Positions 44,846-56,851 are shown, counted from the stretch's first letter. The stretch: DNA of 64,000 bases from Achatina immaculata (GCA_009760885.1 CM019701.1:11677963-11741962); one strand, 5' to 3'. Numbers and translations are program-made. Notes: generated by a model from the letters alone, not told the origin.

Positions 44846-44918
44846 CTGTCCTCCTTAGCTAAGATGCTCTTCGAAGTGCAATGCCAGTTGGAAGATCACG
44901 GGTTCAACTCCAGGACAC
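44846..44918 (+). other. tRNA-like sequence (SINE head or tRNA pseudogene)
   Basis: A-box-like tagctaagatg and B-box-like ggttcaactcc (44901-44911) are present; ctgtcct and aggacac can form a near-complete acceptor stem 73 bases apart. T and anticodon arms are imperfect, so it is not a functional tRNA. An A-rich sequence follows at 44920-44942. Confidence 0.55.
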
Positions 44919-45404
44919 GACAAAAAGAAATAAAAAAGCAACAGCTCACAATACCTCAGCGAGTCATGACCCAGAGAGGCCCACCTCCTTAGAGTGCCAG
45001 GAGTTTAATAGGGTCGAAACACTTGTCTGGGGTGAGTACTTCCGCTCCTTACAGAAGAGAGTTTCTGGTCAACGTGGATCCATCTCTCTTCCTATACTTT
45101 TCCTGTTCTCATTTTTAAACGCAGGTGTCTTTTCTCAGATGCTCTTTTTCTCAGCTAACATTCCCTCCACTTATATGTCCATCAACTCCATCATTCATCT
45201 GTCCTATCCATCATATGTCCCCCCCTCCTCCTTTTTGTTCATCTGTTGGACAGCTGACCTAGTCACGTGTCCACTTTGCGTCCTTAGATAAAATAAACAT
45301 GCAAATCCTGACAGTAATTCTGTTCCGTCAACTGTGTTCATTTGTCTATTCAATTGTCATGGGGGATATTATCCACTCCCCTATTTCTTTCGTGTTGTAG
45401 GTAT
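44919..45404. other. Unassigned stretch
   Basis: May contain the body of the preceding tRNA-headed SINE; no gene recognised. Confidence 0.35.
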
Positions 45405-47262
45405 CAAGGATTTGTCCATTGTCCACTTGAACTGTATCGTGGCTTCATTGTGTCTTGTGTTTCTCTGTATCTTTGTCATCTCTCCACTTGAACTGTATCG
45501 TGGCTTCATTGTGTCTTGTCTTCTTCTTCTTCTTCTTCGTTCACTTCTACCACCAAAAACCGCACTGTGAACCTACTGAATTCACGCATGTGGTCCTCGT
45601 TAGGTCCCGTGGTCCCCTGTGTGGTCCAAAATAGACCACACGAGTTCCACGAAAGGACCACAAGGGGTTCAGAGTATCACAGTGCTTTAGCCTGTATTCT
45701 TGGTGGGTCTCAGAAGCGGGATTGCGTGACACCGTGGTTTTCATTGCACCAGTTTGGTCTGGGGTTGGACTTTCTCACCGGAAGACCTCGACGTGTTTGG
45801 AATATCAGTGCATCCCCGCTGGGTGAGAGGCGTAAGCCCACCCAGGCCAGAGTTGGACTTTCTCACCGGAAAACCTCGACATGTTTTGAGATACCCGTGT
45901 ATCACCGCCGGGTGAGAGGTGGTTGCCCATCCAGTCCAGGGTTGGACTTTCTCACCGGAAAACCTCAGCGTGATTAGGATACGCAGACATCCCCGCCGGG
46001 TGAGAGGTGGTTGCCTATCTAGACTTCCCTGGTCCAGTGTCTCCGACTTCAGCATTTTGCGGTCGTGGCCGCTACCCTTCCTAGTTGTGACCAGGATGGA
46101 GCTTTTGTCCAGGAGGATGAATCCTCGCCACTAGTGACTTCTACCCCTGGGTTGAGCCGGTTTAGGCATTTCCCAGTATGGGCGTGCTTGGGACGGGACC
46201 GACCTCTGGGGCAGAGGTACTGTGACATTCATAGCCTTCAAGATTCACCCCTGGTATGAGCCGGTTTAGGCAAAATTCACCAGTATGGGTGTTTATCAGG
46301 CGTTACCGACCTCTAGAGCGGAGGTGGCATGACATATCTAGCCATCGAGTTCCACTCCTGGTGTGTGCCGGTTTAGGCATATTTCACCAGTGTAGGTGTA
46401 TTTCGGACGTAGGCGGCCTCTAGAGCAGAGGCGCCGTGGTATAGCTCTCGTAGCGATACTACTGGACATACCAGGTTAAACTTCACTTTCCACCACCTTT
46501 TCCCATCGGCGCTGCACAGCAACCTTTATTTCCGCCTTTACTTCCTTAACCGGGAGGAGCTTCACTCCACGCGCGGCATTTGAAGAGTCAAGCCAGCAGT
46601 GACTTAACCTCTGGGACAAGCCGGTTCATGCATTTCACCCGATATGACTGCACTCAGGACGTGGCCGACCTCCAGACCAGAGGTGCCGTGATTTGACTGT
46701 TTGCTTCGATTTATCCTTTCAACCACCTTTTCCGCAGTGATGCTGCGCGGCAACCTCATTTGCAAATTTCTTCATTGGCCGGGAAGAGCACCGCTCCACA
46801 CACGGCAGCTGAAGATCTCGCCAACAGCGGCAGATGAGCTACCAAACATGACACTCATCTACCCTAAGTAACTGGTTTTCAGGCGCCAGATATTCGCCCT
46901 CGCCCCTTCTCCTGTCAGTTTAAACAGTTCTGCCACGGGAAGGCCAGGAGCTGGACTTGACTGCCAGAGGCTGTTTGTGGCGCATTTGCAGTCCTTAGAA
47001 CCAATTGTGTCTTGTGTTTCTCTGTATCTTTGTCATCTCTCCACTTGAACTGTATCGTGGTTTCATTGTGTCTTGTGTTTCTCTGTATATTTGTCCATTC
47101 TCCACTTGTATCGTGGTTTCATTGTGTCTTGTGTTTCTCTGTATCTTTGTCATTTCTCCACTTGAACTGTATCGTGGCTTCATTGTGTCTTGTGTTTCTC
47201 TGTATCTTTGTCATTTCTCCACTTGAACTTATCGTGGCTTCCTTGTGTCTCGTATTTCTCTG
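45405..47262. repeat. 60-bp minisatellite, split by a 1.5-kb insertion
   Basis: Units contain cttgaactgtatcgtggctt, cattgtgtcttgtgtttctc and gtatctttgtcat. About two units lie at 45405-45519 and four to five at 47005-47262. Confidence 0.9.
45520..47004. mobile_element. Unclassified 1.48-kb dispersed element
   Basis: Begins with (CTT)n and ends near ccttagaacc. It is bounded by ttgtgtcttgt on both sides (45509-45519, 47005-47015), though the target array itself contains this sequence. The interior has about three 85-bp repeats (gttggactttctcaccggaa, near 45765-46015) and about four diverged 105-bp repeats (gagccggtttaggca ... gacctctagagc ... gaggt, near 46145-46710). The last 100 bp recur at 5289-5440. 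No protein motif; the termini and class are unknown. Confidence 0.55.
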
Positions 47263-48519
47263 TATCTGTTTAGTTACTCTTGTCAGCGTCCTGTCGTAGT
47301 ATTACTGATATCATGGAAGTTTCTCTCCCACAAGTTCTCAAATTTGCCATTCTCGTTACATGCGTTTCCTAGCTAGACTCCAGTAATCAATAATAATAAT
47401 AATAATGATACTAATAACAATACTATTCTTAATAATATTATCTTAGTTTAGAAGGAACTCTGTTACAGAATGATTTCTAGATACAGAGGTCAGCTATGAA
47501 TATCTGTATGAACAACAGCACACCAAAACAGCTACCCTGCTGTTTTGCCAGTTAGTGTCTCAAGTCAAAGGCTAGTGGAGAAAATAAAATACAAATCTAG
47601 CGGAAAGTAAATGGAAACCACCACTGTACAGTTACTCCCTTGTCAAATCATGGTTTTTATTTAAAACTCCAAAAAACTGTAGTTCTCTAGGCATACTATA
47701 ATAAAGAGGCGTGTGGACATTGCTGATTATTGAGGTCATGATACGGGTCTCACTTGGCTAATCTCTGCTTCATTATCTCCATTGCCTTGATGACATACGA
47801 CGAGTTGTTGAACCTGTTTGTTCCTGTAAGCGTCTCTGCACATCAGAATATATCTCTAGCTCACTTTGTCTGGAATGAAGTGTCTAAGATACATATTGTT
47901 CCAAAAGTTCCTTTTCACTTTGCGGAGGCCACTGTAGGAAGACATATGCAGCGACATGAGGAAAATGTGTGTTACTTACAGGAAGACAAATGCAGTAGCA
48001 TGGAGAAAGTGTATGTTAATTATTGGAGGATAAATCTGTAGAGAAACTTTCAGTTTTAAATCAGGCACCGCACGTTATTCTAAACACACTAGCCGTTATG
48101 TATACAAGATGGCGGAATCAGAGTTTAAAAAAAGTCATTTTGCTTATTGAATTGGCAAAAACTAACAGTGTTACATCAGGACAATGAAGTTTCCTTATAC
48201 GTTTCTTTGACCTATTACACTTTCTAGACCTACGAACTGTCAATGGTATAGGTGCAGAGATGAGACTGGTTGCCTTTGCCACAGAAAACCCTCACCATAT
48301 CATGGAACCATCAAATAAATTCGCTAAATGTCATGGAAACATCAAAGGAATTCACTAAAGGTAAACATCAAGACATAAAAACATCAAAGGAATTCACTAA
48401 AGGTAAACATTACGCCATAGAAACATCAAAGGATGTCACTAAAAGTAGACATCTTTTGTGGCATTTCGATGGAGGTTTATTAGCCATAGTTCTTTGAGGA
48501 AGACTCTGTAACTGAAATA
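47263..48519. other. Unassigned stretch
   Basis: (AAT)n-like tract at 47388-47440 and two or three short repeats of aaacatcaaaggaattcact near 48325-48440. No gene recognised; the 95-codon frame at 47754 has no domain. Confidence 0.4.
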
Positions 48520-49166
48520 TTCTATATCACCATGCTAACTGACTGGCTGATACATGTTAACTGACTGGCTAATACATGTCAACTGACTGGCTAATGCATG
48601 TTAACTGACTGGCTGACACATGTTAACTGAGTGGCTGATACATGTTAACTGACTGGCTGGTACATGTTAACTGACTGGCTGATACATGTTAACTGACTGG
48701 CTGATACATGTTAACTGACTGACTGACACATGTTAACTGACTGGCTGATGCATGTTAACTGGCTGGCTGATGCATGTTAACTGTCTGGCTGATGCATGTT
48801 AACTGACTGGCTGATACATGTTAACTGACTGGCTGATACATATTAACTGACTGACTGATGCATGTTAACTGACTGACTGATGCATTATTAACTGTCTCGC
48901 TGATGCATGTTAATTGACTGACTGATGCATGTTAACTGTCTGGCTGATACATGTTAACTAACTGACTGATGTATGTTAACTGTCTGGCTGATACATGTTA
49001 ACTGGCTGGCTGATGCATGTTAACTGGCTGGCTGATGCATGTTACCTGGCTGTCTGATGCATGTTAACTTGTTGGCTGGTGCGTGTTAAATGGCTGGCTG
49101 ATAGATGTTAACTGTCTGGCTGATGCATGTTAACTGGCTGGCTGATGCATGTTAACTGGCTGGCTG
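48520..49166. repeat. 22-bp minisatellite
   Basis: About 29 units of gactggctgatacatgttaa plus ct, with ggctggctgatgcatg variants on the right. Confidence 0.94.
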
Positions 49167-49185
49167 ATGCATCAGCTTCAGCCAA

Positions 49186-49450
49186 AATGTCATTTGTCAG
49201 CGGGACAGGACACCTCCTCGCTGACACCGAGAGTTGCACCTGGTTTTGAACGTTAATTTTCCCAGTTGATGGACTGGGAGGCTGACACTTGATGCCATGG
49301 CCGCCTGGACAGCCTGACCTGACACCTTGTGACTTTTTCTTGTGGAGGAACATACACCGCTACTTTCACAGAATCTGAACATTCTGAAGCAGAGAATCAA
49401 GGACGTAGTCGTCTTTGTAACTCCAGATATGCGAGATAAAACATGAGAGG
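49186..49450 (+). pseudogene. mariner-superfamily transposase C-terminal relic, copy 1
   Basis: Combining plus frames gives QRDRTPPRWHRELHLVLNV and LMPWPPGQPDLTPCDFFLW followed by RNIHRYFH. This is the second and third catalytic region of mariner-type transposases, where WPPRSPDLTPCDFFLWG is the conserved block. Frameshifts and stops are frequent and no terminal repeats were found. Confidence 0.75.
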
Positions 49451-49895
49451 AACTCGATTATCACACTGACGTATGCCATGCCATAAAGGGGCTCATACTG
49501 TGTCCCTGTAATGTACGTATAACGCTTTAAAAATGTCTTTACAAAGTAACACAGACTGTCTCCATGTAGCCGCATGCTGTCTTCATACAGTGGCCCCCAA
49601 AATGTGTAAATATACTTTGGAACATTCTGTATATTTGTGCCTATAAGACGCTAGGCCCCGAAGTATGAATAAAATACGTTTGCCCTCTAGATAATTTCTC
49701 TAATAATTTTCTCTAGTTCATTAAAATGTCCCTTTTTTTTTGTATTTCTACATTTTTTTGTTTCCTTTATCTCGTTTCTCTTATTCAACAGCCACAGAGT
49801 AATGTTGACCAGCTCAGTTATTTTTCGTTGCTTTATTTGTTAACAGTTGTTGTAACTGTTAACTTTGTTCTGTTTCTGGAACATAATCGTTTCGG

Positions 49896-50555
49896 GCGTC
49901 AGTGATAAACTAAGAGGGAACAGATGTCTGGCGTCAGTGATAAACTAAGAGGGAACAGATGGCGGACGTCAGTGATAAATTAAGAGGGAACAGATATCTA
50001 GCGTCAGTGATAAATTAAGAGGGAACAGATGTCTAGCGTCAGTGATAAATTAAGAGGGAACAGATGCCGGGCGTCAGTGATAAATTAAGAGGGAACAGAT
50101 GTCTGGCGTCAGTGATAAACTAAGAGGGATCTGATGTCGGACGTCAGTGATAAACTAAGAGGGAACAGATGTCTGGCGTCAGTGATAAACTAAGAGGGAA
50201 CAGATGTCGGACGTCAGTGATAAACTAAGAGGGAACAGATGTCGGACGTCAGTGATAAACTAAGAGGGAACAGATGTCGGACGTCAGTGATAAACTAAGA
50301 GGGAACAGATGTCGGACGTCAGTGATAAATTAAGAGGGAACAGATGCCAGGTGTCAGTGATAAACTAAGAGGGAACAGATGTCTGGCGTCAGTGATAAAC
50401 TAAGAGGGAACAGATGTCTGGCGTCAGTGATAAACTAAGAGGGAACAGATGCCTGGCGTCAATGATAAACTAAGAGGGAACAGATACCTGGCGTCAGTGA
50501 TAAACTAAGAGGGAACAGATGCTTGGCGTCAGTGATAAACTAAGAGGGAACGGAT
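49896..50555. repeat. 35-bp minisatellite, copy 1
   Basis: About 19 units of gcgtcagtgataaactaaga plus gggaacagatgtctg; the pattern of variants is the same as in 51705-52364. Confidence 0.95.
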
Positions 50556-50994
50556 GCATGAAACTGCACCGGAGTTGAAGTCACATGGAAACAAAGATGG
50601 TTGTGATCGTGTGACGGTAAAGTAACAGCGAACAAGAGCAAGCCAAGTCCATGTTCATCCTCTCAGATGGTGCTCCGAGTAATAGGGAAAGTCTGGCTTG
50701 CCGTGATCCAGATGGTGATCCTCATGATGATCCTCATAGTCATCCTCATGGTGATCCTCATGTTAACTGTCTGGCTGATGCATGTTAACTGGCTGGCTGA
50801 TGCATGTTAACTGGCTGGCTGATGCATGTTAACTGGCTGGCTGATGCATGTTACCTGGCTGTCTGATGCATGTTAAATGGCTGGCTGATAGATGTTAACT
50901 GGCTGGCTGATGCATGTTAACTGGCTGGCTGATGCATGTTAACTGGCTGGCTGATGCATGTTAACTGGCTGGCTGATGCATCAGCTTCAGCCAA

Positions 50995-51260
50995 AATGTC
51001 ATTTGTCAGCGGGACAGGACACCTCCTCGCTGACACCGAGAGTTGCACCTGGTTTTGAACGTTAATTTTCCCAGTTGATGGACTGGGAGGCTGACACTTG
51101 ATGCCATGGCCGCCTGGACAGCCTGACCTGACACCTTGTGACTTTTTCTTGTGGAGGAACATACACCGCTACTTTCACAGAATCTGAACATTCTGAAGCA
51201 GAGAATCAAGGACGTAGTCGTCTTTGTAACTCCAGATATGCGAGATAAAACATGAGAGGA
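50995..51260 (+). pseudogene. mariner-superfamily transposase C-terminal relic, copy 2
   Basis: Sequence and defects are the same as in copy 1 at 49186-49450, so it was already dead when the unit was duplicated. Confidence 0.75.
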
Positions 51261-51704
51261 ACTCGATTATCACACTGACGTATGCCATGCCATAAAGGGG
51301 CTCATACTGTGTCCCTGTAATGTACGTATAACGCTTTAAAAATGTCTTTACAAAGTAACACAGACTGTCTCCATGTAGCCGCATGCTGTCTTCATACAGT
51401 GGCCCCCAAAATGTGTAAATATACTTTGGAACATTCTGTATATTTGTGCCTATAAGACGCTAGGCCCCGAAGTATGAATAAAATACGTTTGCCCTCTAGA
51501 TAATTTCTCTAATAATTTTCTCTAGTTCATTAAAATGTCCCTTTTTTTTTGTATTTCTACATTTTTTTGTTTCCTTTATCTCGTTTCTCTTATTCAACAG
51601 CCACAGAGTAATGTTGACCAGCTCAGTTATTTTTCGTTGCTTTATTTGTTAACAGTTGTTGTAACTGTTAACTTTGTTCTGTTTCTGGAACATAATCGTT
51701 TCGG

Positions 51705-52364
51705 GCGTCAGTGATAAACTAAGAGGGAACAGATGTCTGGCGTCAGTGATAAACTAAGAGGGAACAGATGGCGGACGTCAGTGATAAATTAAGAGGGAAC
51801 AGATATCTAGCGTCAGTGATAAATTAAGAGGGAACAGATGTCTAGCGTCAGTGATAAATTAAGAGGGAACAGATGCCGGGCGTCAGTGATAAATTAAGAG
51901 GGAACAGATGTCTGGCGTCAGTGATAAACTAAGAGGGATCTGATGTCGGACGTCAGTGATAAACTAAGAGGGAACAGATGTCTGGCGTCAGTGATAAACT
52001 AAGAGGGAACAGATGTCGGACGTCAGTGATAAACTAAGAGGGAACAGATGTCGGACGTCAGTGATAAACTAAGAGGGAACAGATGTCGGACGTCAGTGAT
52101 AAACTAAGAGGGAACAGATGTCGGACGTCAGTGATAAATTAAGAGGGAACAGATGCCAGGTGTCAGTGATAAACTAAGAGGGAACAGATGTCTGGCGTCA
52201 GTGATAAACTAAGAGGGAACAGATGTCTGGCGTCAGTGATAAACTAAGAGGGAACAGATGCCTGGCGTCAATGATAAACTAAGAGGGAACAGATACCTGG
52301 CGTCAGTGATAAACTAAGAGGGAACAGATGCTTGGCGTCAGTGATAAACTAAGAGGGAACGGAT
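51705..52364. repeat. 35-bp minisatellite, copy 2
   Basis: Same order of variant units as 49896-50555. Confidence 0.95.
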
Positions 52365-52509
52365 GCATGAAACTGCACCGGAGTTGAAGTCACATGGAAA
52401 CAAAGATGGTTGTGATCGTGTGACGGTAAAGTAACAGCGAACAAGAGCAAGCCAAGTCCATGTTCATCCTCTCAGATGGTGCTCCGAGTAATAGGGAAAG
52501 TCTGGCTTG

Positions 52510-53402
52510 CCGTGATCCAGATGGTGATCCTCATGATGATCCTCATAGTCATCCTCATGGTGATCCTCATGGTGATCCTCATGGTGATCCTCACAGTGAT
52601 TCTGATAGTGATCCTGACTGTGATTCTCATGGTGATCCTCACAGTGATCATCATGATGATCCTCGTAGTCATCCTCATGGTGATACTCATGGTGATCCTG
52701 ATAGTGATCCTCAATAGTGATTCTGATAGTGATCCTGATTGTGATCCTCGTAGTGATCCTCATGGTGATCCTCACAGTGATCCTCATGGTGATCCTCATA
52801 GTGATTCTGATAGTGATCCTCATAGTGATTCTGATAATGATCCTGATAGTGATCCTCATAGTGATTCTGATAATGATCCTGATGGTGATCCTCATGGTGA
52901 TCCTCATAGTGATCCTGATAGTGATCCTGATAGTGATCCTCATAATGATTCTGATAGTGATCCTGATGGTGATCCTCATAATGATTCTGATAATGATCCT
53001 GATGGTGATCCTGATAGTGATTCTGAATGTGATACTCATAGTGATTCTAATTGTGATCCGGATGATGATCATCACAATGATCCTGATGGTGATCCTCATA
53101 GTGATTCTGATAATGATCCTGATGATGATCCTCATAGTGATCCTGATAGTGATCCTGATGGTGATCCTCATAGTGATCCTAATGATGATCCTCATAGTGA
53201 TCTTGATGATGATCCTCATAGTGATCCTGATAGTGATCCTGATCGTGATCCTCATAGTGATCCTGATGATGATCCTCATAGTGATCCTGATAGTGATCCT
53301 GATGGTGATCCTCATAGTGATCCTGATGGTGATCCTCATAGTAATCCTGATGGTGATCCTCATGGTGATCCTTTTAGTGATCCTCATGTTCATGGAACCT
53401 GT
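52510..53402. repeat. 12-bp (6-bp based) array
   Basis: About 74 units of gtgatcctcata / gtgatcctgata / gtgattctgata. All frames on both strands are largely open, giving artefactual DPHSDPD- and MRITIRI-type translations. Confidence 0.95.
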
Positions 53403-53531
53403 TGAGATTTGTTTTCGTTCACTCCCATTCTTCAGATCAGACAACGTGACCCACCACCATTTCAGTACGACATCTGGGCTGGGGAGCCTTTACTGCGCTG
53501 GCTGCGAAAAATAAAATCCTGCTCGCAGTTC

Positions 53532-53580
53532 TATTGAGATACAACAACAACAACAACAAAAACAACAACAACAACAACAT
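53532..53580. repeat. (CAA)n microsatellite
   Basis: About 14 CAA triplets with one AAA. Confidence 0.93.
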
Positions 53581-53817
53581 TATCTCTAGTGTAACTTAGG
53601 CACAATGTCAAACTATCCAAGCACATCTTTGTTACTGCATAGTGGGACAGTGTTAAGAAACACCGGAAGTACTTCTGGTAAACCATATGCCACCTATACG
53701 GATCTTGGGTCTTTGGATCAGCACCATCGCACCCGGGCCACACCCACGCATGCTCTGCACTGTAACAGTAACCACGGAAGAGCATGAACACTTAACTGTG
53801 CCAGTCAACTGTTGGTT

Positions 53818-54150
53818 CTTCTTCTTCTTCTTCTTCTTCTTCTTCTTCTTCCGAGCATTTAAGGGTCATTGCTGCAGATAAATTTCACCTCCATTCCTCT
53901 CTGTTCCTAATCTTCTCTCTCCGGTTGATGACACCAATTTCTTTTATATCCTCCTCTATGTTGTCCTTCCATCTCTGTGATGACACCAATTTCTTTTATA
54001 TCCTCCTCTATGTTGTCCTTCCATCTCTGCATTGGTCTTGTTTCCTTCATCTCGTCCACATACATCATTTTCGTTTGTCTGTTCACTCCCATTCTTTCTA
54101 CATGCCCCAGCCAGCGTAGTCTGTTCAGTTGCAAGGCAATTTATAATTGG
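53818..54150 (-). mobile_element. LINE family F 3' end, copy 1
   Basis: The minus frame gives QLNRLRWLGHVERM, then MQRWKDNIEEDIKEIGV, the C-terminal RLRWLGHV.RM..RP..RWkD pattern of a LINE protein. A 52-bp segment encoding RWKDNIEEDIKEIGV is tandemly duplicated (53927 and 53979). A (GAA)n tail lies at 53818-53850. Confidence 0.75.
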
Positions 54151-54242
54151 CTGGGATTTAAATAAGCTGCTAGTTCTGGCAACCTCAGATTCTGTCAGTC
54201 AGTTACCCGGCTCTTCCTCCCCCCCTCCCTAATATCTCTAGC

Positions 54243-54715
54243 ATTCATCTTTATCAATGAATGTTAGAAAACGAGTCCTAAAATGTTATATTGAACCTAT
54301 CTTGTTATATGGAAGTGAATCATGGACAATAGGCAGGTCTGCACAAAAATCATTGGAAGCAGCAGAAATGTGGTTTATTAGAAGAATGTTGCGAATCCCC
54401 TGGACAGCAAAAATAACTAATGAAGAATGTAGGAGAAGAGCTGGAGAGACAAAAAACCTTGTCAAAAAGATAAGAGAGAGACAATGTACTTTCATAGGAC
54501 ATGCAATGAGAAGATGGGGCATTGAAAATATTATAACAACAGGAAAAATAGAAGGAAGAAGATCAAGAGGAAGACCAAGAGAAATGATAGTGGACAGTCT
54601 GACGGGATGGTGTGAGAGGAGATCACCAACTGAACTGATGACCTACATGAAGGATCGGATACTCTGGAGAAGCATAATAGCCAACACCAGTCGGCACGGC
54701 ACATGATGATGATTC
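54243..54715 (+). mobile_element. LINE family C 3' end, copy 3
   Basis: An uninterrupted 149-codon plus frame (54257-54706) encodes VLKCYIEPILLYGSESWTI, MWFIRRMLRIPWTAKITNEE, FIGHAMRRWG, GKIEGRRSRGRPREMI and a WRSIIANTSRHGT end with a short GAT tail. Only the region after the RT palm is present. Confidence 0.85.
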
Positions 54716-54724
54716 ATCCTCTGT

Positions 54725-54940
54725 ACGTATATACTATCAGCACATGTATTTTGCTCTTCCTGGCCTTGTTTCTCAGCCAACAACTTCAGCCTATCTGTCC
54801 TGCCCATGGGAATCATACCATTTGCAATAGCTTTACGAGCGACATGATCGGCTGCCTTGTTGCCTCTCACTCACGCATGTCCTAGGCAATATGTCCACGT
54901 CAGCCTGGTTGCAGTCGTCACATCTGTGCTCCAAGATGGC
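54725..54940 (-). pseudogene. LINE RNase H C-terminal relic, copy 1
   Basis: The minus strand gives GHACVRGNKAADHVARKAI, the GH.gv.GN..AD..A motif ending an RNase H domain, followed by NGMIPMGRTDRLKLL. Only this part of the domain is left. Confidence 0.6.
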
Positions 54941-55099
54941 GCCTAATATACGACTGTCATGTAGCGGTTACTAATGAGTGGCTTTGTAAGGCTGTGGTGC
55001 ACAGTTAATCATGGTGTCAGTACTGATATTACTACCCAGAGGATTGACAGAGAGAATCTCTCTTAAGTCCAATGTTTTTCCGCGTCAAGCAGAGTGAGT

Positions 55100-55122
55100 G
55101 AGTGAGAGAGAGAGAGAGAGAG
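55100..55122. repeat. (GA)n microsatellite
   Basis: Short AG tract, also present in the second duplication copy at 57236-57258. Confidence 0.9.
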
Positions 55123-55388
55123 GAACTGTATGGCTGCAGGTGTATGCAGTTATCAACGCCAAGCCACGGAAGTGTCTAGGGGGCAGCACCTCTTCTCTAC
55201 TATGGCGGCAACGTCGTGGTGACCGGTTATTTCCCCCCCCCCCCTCCCATATTCATTGATTACGTATGATGACTGACAACAACTACAGACCTACACGGAT
55301 GTGAGCCTTTACGGCTATGCTGGAGTGCGGTCGTGTTCTGACAGGTGTGGGAGCACAGTTGTTAGGCTGAAACTAAGAGAGTCAGGTA

Positions 55389-55596
55389 CACAGGGTTAAT
55401 CTGAAAAGCTGTAGATCCAGACTTCAGTAAAATATTCACGATGTTTACAATCTACGGAAAATTTTAAGGAACAAATTTATGTTGTAAAATACAGCAAAAG
55501 GCGTGTAATAACACATGGCTACGAGTTTACGCAATGGGTTGCGTAAAGATCCACTTTCGTGAGGGAAGGACTTCTGTATGCAGGATTAGGCTTCAG
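55389..55596. other. Unassigned spacer
   Basis: Single-copy sequence between the first duplicated unit and the short 45-bp array. Confidence 0.4.
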
Positions 55597-55836
55597 AATC
55601 CCTAGACATGAGAGCAAAGTAGACAAGATTAGTACTGGAAGACTCCCTAGACATGAGAGCAAAGTAGACAAGATTAGCACTGGAAGACTCCCTAGACATG
55701 AGAGCAAAGTAGACAAGATTAGCATTGGAAGACTCCCTAGACATGAGAGCAAAGTAGACAAGATTAGTACTGGAAGACTCCCTAGACATGAGAGCAAAGT
55801 AGACAAGATTAGCACTGGAAGACTCCCTAGATATGA
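55597..55836. repeat. 45-bp minisatellite, short block
   Basis: Five units of ctagacatgagagcaaagta and gacaagattagcactggaag; the same family as 57520-58985 but with gactcc instead of gaatcc. Confidence 0.95.
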
Positions 55837-55953
55837 GATCTTGGGTCTTTGGATCAGCACCATCGCACCCGGGCCACACCCACGCATGCTCTGCACTGTA
55901 ACAGTAACCACGGAAGAGCATGAACACTTAACTGTGCCAGTCAACTGTTGGTT

Positions 55954-56286
55954 CTTCTTCTTCTTCTTCTTCTTCTTCTTCTTCTTCCGAGCATTTAAGG
56001 GTCATTGCTGCAGATAAATTTCACCTCCATTCCTCTCTGTTCCTAATCTTCTCTCTCCGGTTGATGACACCAATTTCTTTTATATCCTCCTCTATGTTGT
56101 CCTTCCATCTCTGTGATGACACCAATTTCTTTTATATCCTCCTCTATGTTGTCCTTCCATCTCTGCATTGGTCTTGTTTCCTTCATCTCGTCCACATACA
56201 TCATTTTCGTTTGTCTGTTCACTCCCATTCTTTCTACATGCCCCAGCCAGCGTAGTCTGTTCAGTTGCAAGGCAATTTATAATTGG
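55954..56286 (-). mobile_element. LINE family F 3' end, copy 2
   Basis: Duplicate of 53818-54150, including the 52-bp internal duplication. Confidence 0.75.
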
Positions 56287-56378
56287 CTGGGATTTAAATA
56301 AGCTGCTAGTTCTGGCAACCTCAGATTCTGTCAGTCAGTTACCCGGCTCTTCCTCCCCCCCTCCCTAATATCTCTAGC

Positions 56379-56851
56379 ATTCATCTTTATCAATGAATGT
56401 TAGAAAACGAGTCCTAAAATGTTATATTGAACCTATCTTGTTATATGGAAGTGAATCATGGACAATAGGCAGGTCTGCACAAAAATCATTGGAAGCAGCA
56501 GAAATGTGGTTTATTAGAAGAATGTTGCGAATCCCCTGGACAGCAAAAATAACTAATGAAGAATGTAGGAGAAGAGCTGGAGAGACAAAAAACCTTGTCA
56601 AAAAGATAAGAGAGAGACAATGTACTTTCATAGGACATGCAATGAGAAGATGGGGCATTGAAAATATTATAACAACAGGAAAAATAGAAGGAAGAAGATC
56701 AAGAGGAAGACCAAGAGAAATGATAGTGGACAGTCTGACGGGATGGTGTGAGAGGAGATCACCAACTGAACTGATGACCTACATGAAGGATCGGATACTC
56801 TGGAGAAGCATAATAGCCAACACCAGTCGGCACGGCACATGATGATGATTC
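56379..56851 (+). mobile_element. LINE family C 3' end, copy 4
   Basis: Duplicate of 54243-54715; the 149-codon frame (56393-56842) has the same translation. Confidence 0.85.

Larger units (their letters stand above)
48976..50760. repeat. 1.8-kb duplicated unit, copy 1
   Basis: Contains the right end of the 22-bp array, a transposase relic, about 340 bp of unique sequence, a 35-bp array and the first 120 bp of the gtgatcctcat array. It is repeated at a 1809-bp offset in copy 2 with almost no differences outside the arrays. Confidence 0.93.
50761..52567. repeat. 1.8-kb duplicated unit, copy 2
   Basis: Tandem partner of 48976-50760. The junction at about 50760 joins gtgatcctcatg directly to ttaactgtctggctg, where both arrays share catg, so unequal exchange or replication slippage at catg is likely. 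Confidence 0.93.
53701..55388. repeat. 1.7-kb segmental duplication, copy 1
   Basis: Recurs at a 2136-bp offset (55837-57522). Contains a (CTT)n tract, two LINE ends, an RNase H relic and a (GA)n tract. The copies differ at few sites, for example a C-run near 55230 against ttcccgcccc near 57365. Confidence 0.94.

Noticed and set aside
44846..44918. Functional tRNA gene
   Set aside because: The acceptor ends pair, but the T and anticodon arms are imperfect and an A-rich tract follows; a SINE head or pseudogene is more likely.
52464..53514. Asp/Pro/His-rich or MRITIRI-type proteins
   Set aside because: A 12-bp array open in nearly all frames; low-complexity artefact.
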